Shown here: positions 54,867 to 62,712 of the stretch, one piece after another | Numbering within the stretch: the first letter of the stretch is position 1 | Layout: the number at the start of each line of letters is the position of its first letter | Source of the DNA: Micrococcus sp023147585 | GTDB taxonomy: Bacteria; Actinomycetota; Actinomycetes; Actinomycetales; Micrococcaceae | DNA length: 64,000 nt | Assembly (NCBI RefSeq): GCF_044872765.1 | Contig: NZ_CP085253.1 | Coordinates: 2,480,001 to 2,544,000, forward strand | Reading direction: 5' to 3' | The notes under the pieces: model-generated | Seen by the model: the letters and a program-made list of their open reading frames with translations, nothing else | Databases searched by the model: none | What the model was told of the DNA's origin: nothing | Program-made: the position numbers and the translations under genes

Positions 54867-55868
54867 GGCCGCGTGAGGCGGCATGCGCAGGGGGGCGGGC
54901 ACCGTCCCGACCGCTCCTCCACAATTCTGGGCGGCTCGCTCAACCCGTCCGGGACCCTTCGTGGCGTGGGGGTCATGGATGAGCGGACGGTGACGCGCGG
55001 GGCGCGGGCGCGGAGCGGGGCGGAGGCCCCCGCCCTGGGCGAGCCCTGTGAAGATCCGGCGCGCGTCCCTCATCTGGATCAGCCGCTGTGCCCGGATCGG
55101 CCATCCTCCCCGGGCCTCACTCGCACAGCGGATCTGGGCCGCCGGCCCCTGGGCGCCAACCACGTCGTCGACGTCGTCCGGGAGCTGGCCGCCGCCGACC
55201 TTCCTGAGGACGAGTCCGCCTGCCTCGAGGCCGTTCGCGCGCTCGAGGAGCTCAAGGCCTCCGCCTCCGCTGCCCAGGCGACGCAAACGGCCCGTCTCCA
55301 CTCGCTGCGCTCCGCAGCCGAGGGGGAGCGGGGCATCGCCCGGCGGGACCGCTGCCGTGGGCTGGGCTCGGAGGTCGCGCTCGCCCGGCGGGAGTCTCCC
55401 CACCGCGGCGGTCGGCACGTGGGCATGGACCGTGCTCTCGTCCACGAGATGCCGCACACGCTGACGGCCCTCACCCGCGGCCTGATCTCGGAGGAGCACG
55501 CGACGGTCAAGGCGCGGGAGAGCATCTGGCTCGAGCCGGCGCAGCGCCGCCGGGTGGACGAGCTCATGGCGGACAGGCTCGGTGAGACGGGGATCCGTCG
55601 CCTCGGAGGCGAGGCCCGTGCTCACGCACTGCGGCTGGATCAGGCCGGCGCGGTGGAGCGTCGGGAGCGGTCCCCTGCGCAGCGGCGGGTGAGCGTGCGC
55701 CCGGCGCCGGCTGCCGCGGGCGCGGGCATGGCCCACCTGAGTGCGCTGCTGCCCCTCGAGCAGGCCGTCGCGGCGTTCGCCGGCCTCACCCGGGACGCGG
55801 CCACCATCGTGGGCACGGGCGACCATCCCCACGCGCACTCCACCGGTCGCTCCTCGGCCACGCCTGCG

Positions 55869-55975
55869 GTGCCAGTGCCAGTGCCGGTGCCGGTGACCCG
55901 GCGTGGCTCCCCGGTCACGGCCCCGTCCCGGGCGGCGTCGCCCGGGCTATGCTCGGCCTCGCCTCGCCTCGCCTC
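55869..55975 (+). repeat. two microsatellites inside the DUF222 remnant
   Basis: Four 6-base units (GTGCCA/GTGCCG) at 55869-55892 and four 5-base GCCTC units at 55956-55975. The second has a period not divisible by three, so slippage there shifts the frame. Confidence 0.75.
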
Positions 55976-56177
55976 GCGCGGGGCGGGGGAGGACGGCGCG
56001 ACGTCGGAGGACGCTTGTCTCCTTCTGCGCCGCCTCTCCACGGCACCGGAGTCCGGTCAGCTGCTCGCCATGGAGTCGCGGGCCCGGATCTTCCCTCCCG
56101 TGCTGCGACGCAGGGTCACCCTGCGCGACGACCGGTGCCGCACCCCGTTCTGCGACGCCCCGCCCCCGCCGATCGGA

Positions 56178-56183
56178 CAGAAT
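56178..56183 (+). promoter_or_regulatory. -10 box CAGAAT, leaderless M16 gene
   Basis: CAGAAT, 7 bases, then the ATG at 56191. The first base departs from the TAnnnT pattern; the deletion junction of the DUF222 remnant lies close by. Confidence 0.4.
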
Positions 56184-56190
56184 GGCCAGC

Positions 56191-57510
56191 ATGAGCATTC
56201 AGCGTGAGATCCCCCTGGACTTTAACGGCGTCCTCGCGGACGAGGGCAACGGGTCCGTCGTCCGGCGGTCCGTCCTCCCCGGCGGCGTGCGCGTCCTCAC
56301 CGAGTCCATGCCGGACCAGCGCTCCGTCACCATCGGCTACTGGGTCGCGGTCGGCTCGCGGGACGAGTCCACCGACGGCTACGGCTCCACCCACTTCCTG
56401 GAGCACCTGCTCTTCAAGGGCACCGCCACCCGTTCGGCGATGGACATCGCCGCGGCCTTCGACCGCGTGGGCGGCGAGTCCAACGCGGGCACCGCGAAGG
56501 AGTCGACGGTCTACCACGCGCGCGTGCTCGACGAGGACCTCCCCATGGCCGTCGAGGTCCTCACGGACATGCTCACCTCGTCCGTCCTCGACCCGGACGA
56601 GCTCGAGACCGAGCGCGGCGTCATCCTGGAGGAGCTCGCGATGGACGCCGACGACCCCGTCGACGTCGCCCACGAGAAGCTCGCCGAGGTCATGCTGGAC
56701 GGGCATCCGCTCGGCCGCCCCATCGGCGGCACCCCGGAGACCATCCTCGCCGTCAGCCGCGAGCGTGTCCTCGCCCACTACCGGCACTGGTACCGGCCGG
56801 ACGAGCTGGTGGTCACCGCCGCGGGCCACCTGGACCACGACGTCGTCTGCGGCCTCGTCCTCGACGCCCTGCGCCGCTCCGGCTGGGACCTGGCTCCGGG
56901 TGCGTCCCCGGCGCCGCGGCGCGGCGTCGACACCGCGGGCGCCGCGGCCTCCCGCGTGCTGACCGGCACGCACACCGTGGAGAAGGCCGTGGAGCAGGCC
57001 AATGTGATCGTCGGCGGCCGCTCCCTCTCCACCACGGACCCGGACCGCTTCGCCCTCGGAGTCATGCAGTCCGTGCTCGGCGGCGGCATGTCCTCGCGGC
57101 TGTTCCAGGAGATCCGTGAGCGGCGCGGCCTCGCCTACTCCACGTACTCCTTCTCGGCGGGCTACTCCGACGCCGGCTACTACGGCCTCTATGCGGGCTG
57201 CCAGCCGGACCGGGTGGACGAGGTCTCCGCCCTCATGGAGGCCGAGCTCGACCGCATGGCCTCCGAGGACATCACGGCCGAGGAGCTCGACCGCGCCCAC
57301 GGTCAGCTCTGCGGCGGCACCGTGCTGGGCATGGAGTCCACCGGCGCCCGCATGTCGCGCCTCGGCCGCGCCGAGCTGGTCACGGGCGAGTTCGTCGACC
57401 TCGCCGCCTCGCTCGAGCGAGTGCGCGCCGTCGACGTCGGCCAGGTCCGCGCCGTCGCCGCGCGTCTGGCGGCGGGGGAGCGGGGACGCGTCGTCGTCGC
57501 TCCCGCCTGA
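56191..57510 (+). CDS. M16 family zinc peptidase (PepR-like)
   Basis: Processing peptidase of 439 aa. The inverted zinc motif H68-x2-E71-H72 is in HFLEHLLFKGT, and a downstream glutamate lies in GVILEELAMDADD (about 144-156). The C-terminal half includes SVLGGGMSSRLFQEIRERRGLAYS. In actinobacteria this gene follows pnp (recalled: Rv2782c after Rv2783c); here the DUF222 remnant and a membrane gene lie between. The ATG 56191 gives the expected N-terminus. Longer in-frame readings belong to the remnant. Confidence 0.9.
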   Translation: MSIQREIPLDFNGVLADEGNGSVVRRSVLPGGVRVLTESMPDQRSVTIGYWVAVGSRDESTDGYGSTHFLEHLLFKGTATRSAMDIAAAFDRVGGESNAGTAKESTVYHARVLDEDLPMAVEVLTDMLTSSVLDPDELETERGVILEELAMDADDPVDVAHEKLAEVMLDGHPLGRPIGGTPETILAVSRERVLAHYRHWYRPDELVVTAAGHLDHDVVCGLVLDALRRSGWDLAPGASPAPRRGVDTAGAAASRVLTGTHTVEKAVEQANVIVGGRSLSTTDPDRFALGVMQSVLGGGMSSRLFQEIRERRGLAYSTYSFSAGYSDAGYYGLYAGCQPDRVDEVSALMEAELDRMASEDITAEELDRAHGQLCGGTVLGMESTGARMSRLGRAELVTGEFVDLAASLERVRAVDVGQVRAVAARLAAGERGRVVVAPA

Positions 57511-57521
57511 GGCGAGACCAC

Positions 57522-57527
57522 TAGGCT
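57522..57527 (+). promoter_or_regulatory. -10 box TAGGCT, leaderless dapB
   Basis: TAGGCT, 7 bases, then the dapB ATG, 24 bases after the M16 stop. Confidence 0.6.
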
Positions 57528-57534
57528 GGATCCC

Positions 57535-58314
57535 ATGACTGACACCCCTCACGCTGCCCCCGAGGCCGCCCCGCGCGTCGCCGTCCTGGGCGCGAACGGC
57601 AAGATGGGCCGCCGGGCCGTTGAGGCCGTCCGTGCCGCCGAGGGCCTCGAGCTCGCCGCCGAGCTCGGCTCGCGGGACCCGCTGACGGCCGTCGTCGACG
57701 CCGGCGCCACCCACGTCCTGGACCTCACCGTCCCGGACGCCTCGCCGGACAACGTCGCCTTCGCGGTGGAGAACGGGCTCCACGCCGTCGTCGGGACCTC
57801 GGGGTGGGGCCCCGAGCGCCGCGTGGCTCTCGAGGCCCGGCTGGCCGAGCACCCCGGGGTCGGCGTGCTGATCGCCCCCAACTTCTCCGTGGGGTCGGTG
57901 CTCGCCTCCGCGTTCGCCGCCAAGGCGGCGCGGTGGTTCGAGTCGGTCGAGCTCATCGAGCTGCACCACCCCGCCAAGCTGGACGCCCCCTCCGGCACGG
58001 CGGTGCGCACCGCCGAGCTGATCGGCGACGCACGGGCCGCGGCGGGCGTCGGCCCCTCACCCGACGCGACGGAGCGTGACCCCGACGGAGCACGGGGCGC
58101 CGTCGTGAACGGGGTGCACGTGCACGCCGTGCGCCTGCGCGGCCTCGAGGCCCATCAGGAGGTCCTCCTGGGCGGGCCGGGGGAGCAGCTCGTGGTGCGC
58201 CACGATGCCTTCGACCGCGGCGCCTACATGCCGGGCGTCGTGCTGGGCCTCCGGACCGTGGCCTCCCGCCCCGGTCTCACCTACGGACTGGACGGATACC
58301 TCGACCTTGGCTGA
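57535..58314 (+). CDS. dapB: 4-hydroxy-tetrahydrodipicolinate reductase
   Basis: Lysine/diaminopimelate pathway enzyme, 259 aa. The NAD(P)H motif GANGKMGR is at about 19-26, VVGTSGW follows, and the catalytic signature ELHHPAKLDAPSGTA lies at about 142-156. It works directly after DapA, whose gene is 1.7 kb downstream. The stop overlaps the TTG of the next reading frame. Confidence 0.96.
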   Translation: MTDTPHAAPEAAPRVAVLGANGKMGRRAVEAVRAAEGLELAAELGSRDPLTAVVDAGATHVLDLTVPDASPDNVAFAVENGLHAVVGTSGWGPERRVALEARLAEHPGVGVLIAPNFSVGSVLASAFAAKAARWFESVELIELHHPAKLDAPSGTAVRTAELIGDARAAAGVGPSPDATERDPDGARGAVVNGVHVHAVRLRGLEAHQEVLLGGPGEQLVVRHDAFDRGAYMPGVVLGLRTVASRPGLTYGLDGYLDLG

Positions 58315-58771
58315 GACCACCCGCTCGACCCTCGCGTCCAAGGTGTGGGTGGGCTTCACGAGCGCGCTCCTGCTCTTCTTCTCCGCGATCGCGGTGTACT
58401 TCGCCGTCGCCTTCATGTCTGCGCCCCAGTTCGTGGCGAAGGCCATCGGCGTCGCCGTGATCGTCGTGGTCGTCCTGGGCCTGCTCCTGCTGGCACGCGA
58501 GCTGCGCTTCGGTCTCCAGACGGAGCGGCTCGCCGGCATCCTGGCGGCCGACGGCGAGCTGCCCGCCGACGACCTGCCGCGCTCGCCCGGAGGCCGGATC
58601 GACCGCGCCGCGGCCGACGCCCAGTTCGAGACCTGCCGGGCCGAGGTCGAGGCTGCGCCGCGGGACTGGCGTGCCCGCTACCGGCTGTCCCTCGCCTACG
58701 ACGCCGCGGGGGACCGCCGCCGGGCCCGTGCCGCGGCGCGCGACGCCGTCCGCCTGCACGCCGAGGGCTGA
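58307..58771 (+). CDS. membrane protein with C-terminal TPR-like region
   Basis: 154 aa. A short N-terminus is followed by two hydrophobic helices (about 12-35 and 40-62). A polar C-terminal region (FETCRAEVEAAPRDWRARYRLSLAYDAAGDRRRARAAARDA in outline) resembles a single tetratricopeptide-like unit. I recall similar proteins after dapB in Arthrobacter. The start is uncertain: TTG 58307 overlaps the dapB stop and keeps the conserved LASKVW segment, while a GTG at about 58342 would be shorter. Confidence 0.6.
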   Translation: MAETTRSTLASKVWVGFTSALLLFFSAIAVYFAVAFMSAPQFVAKAIGVAVIVVVVLGLLLLARELRFGLQTERLAGILAADGELPADDLPRSPGGRIDRAAADAQFETCRAEVEAAPRDWRARYRLSLAYDAAGDRRRARAAARDAVRLHAEG

Positions 58772-58790
58772 GCCCCCGCCGCCGCGGGCC

Positions 58791-59972
58791 TCACTCGCCC
58801 GCGCGGGAGAGCTCCGCGACGCCCGCCTCGAGCGGGCCCCGCCGACCCGTGCGCAGCGCCGCGAAGCCCGCGCCCAGGCACAGGGCCCAGAACGCGGCGA
58901 CGACGGCCCCGCCCTCGGACGGCAGCCCCGCCGTGCCCAGCGCGGCGATGAGCACGAGGTGCCCCACGTAGAGGCTGAGCGTCACCCGCCCGGCCCCGGC
59001 GAGCGGGGCGAGCGCGGGGCGGAGGCCGCTCGCCCGCGCGGCCAGCAGGCACAGCCCCAGGACCGCCGCCGCCCAGCCCGCCGCGCGCACCGCCTCGAGC
59101 ACGGATCCCGCGTGCGGGGCCACCACCGCGAGCCACAGCGGATCGGGCACGAGCCATGCGAGGCGGTGGTCCCCCGTGGCCAGGGCCGTCGGCAGCTCGG
59201 CGAGGGACACGCCCGTGCCGGCGGCGATCCGCTGGAGCTGTGCGGGGTCGTGGTGCTGCCACGAACCGGCCGCGCTCGCGGCCGCCCCGGCCACGGCGCC
59301 ACCGGCGAGCAGGGCCGCGGCCACGCGCGGACGCTCCAGCTCCAGGCGCCCCAGCCACAGGCCGAGCAGCAGGAAGCCGATCCACGAGAGGACGGGGTAG
59401 TAGCCGGTCAGCAGCAGGTCGGTGAGCAGCAGCCCCGGGGTGAGGAGATGCTCCGGGGCGGGGGTGACCCACAGGCGGGCGTCCATGAGGAACTCCTCGT
59501 GCCCCAGCAGGGCCTGCCCCGCCGCGCTGAGCGCGAAGACCAGCACGGGGCCGCCGAGCAGCCCGACCCCCGCCGGCAGTGCGAGCGCGCGGGCCCGCAG
59601 CCCCAGGAACGGCAGGGCGAGGAGGAAGAGGAGTCCGTCGTGGCACAGGATCACGGCCACGGGCGTCCCCAGCCACGCGCACGCCAGCCCGAGCGCGAAG
59701 AGCAGGCCGGCGCGGCGGGCGATCCTGCGGCGCAGCAGGGGCAGACGGGCCGGGTCCGCTCCGGCCGCCCCGCCCGTCATGAGGGCGAGGCCCACCCCGG
59801 CGAGTGTGACGAAGAGGACCGAGGCCAGCCCCCCGAAGAGGAGGTGGGCCAGGCTCGGCTCCCCGTCGGCGTCGAGGGGGGCGGTGACGTGCACGGCGAC
59901 CATCCCCAGCAGGGCGACGCCACGGGCGGCGTCCACTCCGGCCAGCCGTGCGGGCGGGGCGGGGTGCGTCAT
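58791..59972 (-). CDS. DUF418/DUF1624 (HGSNAT-like) membrane protein
   Basis: Membrane protein of 393 aa with about ten hydrophobic helices. The N-terminal RLAGVDAARGVALLGMVAVHV is the mark of the heparan-alpha-glucosaminide N-acetyltransferase/DUF1624 and DUF418 families. GYYPVLSWIGFLLLGLWLGRLEL and the C-terminal LSLYVGHLVLIAALG support it. Such proteins are probably acyltransferases for envelope sugars; the substrate is unknown. The ATG at 59972 has GAGGAG upstream. It lies between dapB and dapA on the opposite strand, diverging from dapA. Confidence 0.78.
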   Translation of the reverse strand: MTHPAPPARLAGVDAARGVALLGMVAVHVTAPLDADGEPSLAHLLFGGLASVLFVTLAGVGLALMTGGAAGADPARLPLLRRRIARRAGLLFALGLACAWLGTPVAVILCHDGLLFLLALPFLGLRARALALPAGVGLLGGPVLVFALSAAGQALLGHEEFLMDARLWVTPAPEHLLTPGLLLTDLLLTGYYPVLSWIGFLLLGLWLGRLELERPRVAAALLAGGAVAGAAASAAGSWQHHDPAQLQRIAAGTGVSLAELPTALATGDHRLAWLVPDPLWLAVVAPHAGSVLEAVRAAGWAAAVLGLCLLAARASGLRPALAPLAGAGRVTLSLYVGHLVLIAALGTAGLPSEGGAVVAAFWALCLGAGFAALRTGRRGPLEAGVAELSRAGE

Positions 59973-60031
59973 CAAGGCTCCTCGGAGGGCGGGGTGGGCG
60001 CCCGGGTCCCGGACGCAGGCATTCTCGCAGG

Positions 60032-60037
60032 TAGGCT
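60032..60037 (+). promoter_or_regulatory. -10 box TAGGCT for dapA
   Basis: TAGGCT, 7 bases (GGAGAGC), then the ATG. The GGAGAG would be too close to the transcript start to act as a ribosome site, so the gene is probably leaderless. Confidence 0.55.
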
Positions 60038-60044
60038 GGAGAGC

Positions 60045-60962
60045 ATGAACGCCGCCCGTCACACCACCGCCCCCACCGAGAAGCTCTTCGGCACGGTGGT
60101 CCCGGCCATGGTGACGCCCATGACCAAGGACGGTGCCGTGGACCTCGCGGCCGCGCAGTCGCTCGCCGCCCACCTCGTCGACCAGGGCGCCGACGGCCTC
60201 GTGGTCACCGGCACGACGGGGGAGACCTCCACGCTCACCGACGCGGAGAACCTGGACATGTTCCGGGCCGTGGTCGAGGCCGTGGGGGACCGCGCCGCGG
60301 TCATCGCCGGCACCGGCACCAACGACACCGCGCACAGCCTGCACCTGTCCCGCCTCGCCGCGAAGACCGGCGTGGACGGCCTGCTGCTGGTCACCCCGTA
60401 CTACAACAAGCCCAACCAGGCGGGCATCCGCGCACACTTCGAGACCATCGCGGACGGCGTCGACCTGCCGATCATGCTCTACGACATCCCGGGCCGCTCC
60501 GTGATGCCGATCCAGCCCGAGACGCTCATCGCGCTCGCGGCGCACCCGAACATCCGGGCGCTCAAGGACGCCAAGGGCGACCTGCAGTCCACCACCACGG
60601 TCCTCGCGCACTCGGACCTGGACCTCTACTCCGGCGACGACGGCGCGACCCTGCCGCTCATGGCGCTCGGCGCCGTCGGCGTCGTCTCCGTGGCCGCGCA
60701 CGTGGCCCCCGCCCTGTACCGCGCCCTCGTGGACGCGGTGGCGGCCGGAGACCTGACCGCCGCCCGCGAGCACCACTTCGCCCTGGACCCCGTCCAGCGC
60801 GGCATCATGACTCACGTCCAGGGGGCCGTGGCCGCGAAGGCCGTGCTCGCCGCCCAGGGCCACATTCCCTCCGCAGCCGTGCGGCTGCCCCTCGTCCCGG
60901 CGACCGCCGACGAGCTCTCCCTCATCCGCGCCGACCTCGCCGAGGCCGGCATCACCTTCTGA
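60045..60962 (+). CDS. dapA: 4-hydroxy-tetrahydrodipicolinate synthase
   Basis: Condenses pyruvate with aspartate semialdehyde, 305 aa. The Schiff-base lysine is K174 in RALKDAKGD, the hydroxyl relay includes T57-T58 in TGTTGE and Y146 in LYDIPGR, and YYNKPNQ is typical. RNase J follows after 15 bases, the dapA-rnj arrangement of many actinobacteria. Confidence 0.96.
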   Translation: MNAARHTTAPTEKLFGTVVPAMVTPMTKDGAVDLAAAQSLAAHLVDQGADGLVVTGTTGETSTLTDAENLDMFRAVVEAVGDRAAVIAGTGTNDTAHSLHLSRLAAKTGVDGLLLVTPYYNKPNQAGIRAHFETIADGVDLPIMLYDIPGRSVMPIQPETLIALAAHPNIRALKDAKGDLQSTTTVLAHSDLDLYSGDDGATLPLMALGAVGVVSVAAHVAPALYRALVDAVAAGDLTAAREHHFALDPVQRGIMTHVQGAVAAKAVLAAQGHIPSAAVRLPLVPATADELSLIRADLAEAGITF

Positions 60963-60977
60963 CAAGGACTCCCTCAC

Positions 60978-62663
60978 ATGACTCCAGGCAACCGCCTGTC
61001 CACCCCGCCCAAGCTCGCCCGTGACACCTGCCGCATCGTGCAGCTCGGCGGCCTCGAGGAGGTCGGCCGCAACATGGTCACCTTCGAGATCGACGGCAAG
61101 ATCCTGATCGTCGACTGCGGCGTGCTCTTCCCCGAGGAGACCCAGCCGGGCGTGGACCTGATCCTCCCCGACTTCGACTACATCCGGAACCGCCTCGACG
61201 ACGTCGTCGGCATCGTGCTGACCCACGGTCATGAGGACCACATCGGCGCCGTGCCCTACCTCCTGCGCCTGCGCAAGGACATCCCGCTGATCGGCTCCAG
61301 GCTGACGCTGGCCCTCATCGAGGCCAAGCTCGAGGAGCACCGCATCAAGCCGGTCCTCGTCCCGGTGACGGAGGGGGACATCGAGGAGTACGGCCCCTTC
61401 GAGTGCGAGTTCGTGGCCGTGAACCACTCCATCCCGGACGCCCTCGCCGTCGCCATCCACACGGACGCAGGCAGCATCCTGCACACCGGCGACTTCAAGA
61501 TGGACCAGCTGCCGCTCGACGGCCGCATCACGGACCTGCGCTCCTTCGCCCGTCTCGGCGAGGAGGGCGTGGATCTGTTCATGACCGACTCCACGAACGC
61601 CGAGGTCCCCGGGTTCACCACCACGGAGAAGGAGATCGGCCCCACGCTGGAGCGCTACTTCGCCACGGCCGAGCGCCGCATCGTCGTCGCCTCGTTCTCC
61701 TCGCACGTACACCGCGTCCAGCAGGTGCTCGACGCCGCCGCGAAGCACAAGCGCAAGGTCGCCTTCGGCGGTCGCTCGATGATCCGGAACATGACGATCG
61801 CGCAGAAGCTGGGCTACCTCAACGTGCCCAACGGGATCCTCGTGGACATCCGCAAGATCGACAAGTACCGGGACGACGAGGTCGTCCTCATGGTCACCGG
61901 CTCCCAGGGCGAGCCCATGGCCGCCCTGTCCCGCATGGCCAACGGCGACCACCAGGTGCAGCTGCAGGAGGGGGACCTCGTGGTCCTCGCCTCCTCGCTC
62001 ATCCCGGGCAACGAGAACTCCGTGTTCCGCGTGATCAACGGGCTCATGAAGCTCGGCGCGCAGGTGGTCCACAAGGGCATGGCCAAGGTCCACGTCTCCG
62101 GCCACGCCTCCGAGGGCGAGCTGCTCTACTGCTACAACATCGTGGAGCCCGAGTACGTCATGCCCGTGCACGGCGAGACGCGCCACCTCATCGCCAACGG
62201 CCGCATCGCCGAGAAGACGGGCGTGCCGAAGGAGAACGTCATCCTGGCCGCCAACGGCACCGTGGTGGACATGAGCGACGGCCGCGTGCAGATCGTCGGC
62301 GAGGTCGACTGCGGCTACGTCTACGTGGACGGATCCTCCGTGGGCGAGATCTCCGACCTCGACCTCAAGGACCGCCGTGTGCTGGGCGAGGAGGGCTTCA
62401 TCTCCATCGTCACCGTCGTCAACCGCCAGAGCGGCGCGATCGTGTCCGGCCCGGACGTGCACGCCCGCGGCGTGGCCGAGGACGAGAAGGTCTTCGAGGA
62501 GATCAAGCCGAAGATCGCCCGCGCCATCGAGGAGGCCGTGCAGGGCCAGAAGGAGCACACCACGCAGCAGCTGCAGCAGGTCGTGCGCCGCACCATGGGC
62601 ACGTGGGTCAACCGCCGCCTGCGCCGCCGCCCCATGATCGTGCCGGTGATCCTCGAGGCCTGA
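60978..62663 (+). CDS. rnj: ribonuclease J
   Basis: Metallo-beta-lactamase/beta-CASP ribonuclease for rRNA maturation and mRNA decay, 561 aa. The zinc motif HGHEDH is at 83-88, and VNHSIPDA, HTGDFKMDQ and VHVSGHASEGEL mark the remaining ligands and the beta-CASP region. The C-terminal domain ends in RRRPMIVPVILEA. RBS AAGGA lies just upstream of the ATG. It is cotranscribed with dapA, judging by the 15-base gap. Confidence 0.96.
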   Translation: MTPGNRLSTPPKLARDTCRIVQLGGLEEVGRNMVTFEIDGKILIVDCGVLFPEETQPGVDLILPDFDYIRNRLDDVVGIVLTHGHEDHIGAVPYLLRLRKDIPLIGSRLTLALIEAKLEEHRIKPVLVPVTEGDIEEYGPFECEFVAVNHSIPDALAVAIHTDAGSILHTGDFKMDQLPLDGRITDLRSFARLGEEGVDLFMTDSTNAEVPGFTTTEKEIGPTLERYFATAERRIVVASFSSHVHRVQQVLDAAAKHKRKVAFGGRSMIRNMTIAQKLGYLNVPNGILVDIRKIDKYRDDEVVLMVTGSQGEPMAALSRMANGDHQVQLQEGDLVVLASSLIPGNENSVFRVINGLMKLGAQVVHKGMAKVHVSGHASEGELLYCYNIVEPEYVMPVHGETRHLIANGRIAEKTGVPKENVILAANGTVVDMSDGRVQIVGEVDCGYVYVDGSSVGEISDLDLKDRRVLGEEGFISIVTVVNRQSGAIVSGPDVHARGVAEDEKVFEEIKPKIARAIEEAVQGQKEHTTQQLQQVVRRTMGTWVNRRLRRRPMIVPVILEA

Positions 62664-62699
62664 CACGCCTGCGGGCGCTGTCGCGTCCGCCCCGGGCGG

Positions 62700-62705
62700 T
62701 ACCGT
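62700..62705 (+). promoter_or_regulatory. -10 box TACCGT, leaderless ftsK
   Basis: TACCGT, 7 bases, then the ftsK ATG. Confidence 0.5.
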
Positions 62706-62712
62706 GGAGGGC

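Larger units (their letters stand above)
54975..56207 (+). pseudogene. DUF222/HNH (13E12-like) gene remnant
   Basis: The 410-codon frame resembles the actinobacterial DUF222 plus HNH family. The N-terminal part (VVDVVRELAAADLPEDESACLEAVRALEEL, ISEEHATVKARESIW) is recognisable, and so is the HNH entrance (FPPVLRRRVTLRDDRCRTPFCDAP). The frame then ends after PPPIGQNG without the DH and HN residues of the nuclease. The middle of DUF222 is replaced by low-complexity sequence with 6-base and 5-base tandem repeats. Codon use is less GC-biased than the neighbours. Its end overlaps the M16 promoter and start, so a deletion probably removed the 3' part. Confidence 0.72.

Noticed and set aside
54363..54974. 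Upstream extension of the DUF222 reading frame to 54363
   Set aside because: The added residues are antisense to the 54411-54854 membrane gene and cross the pnp terminator, and they show no similarity to the family.
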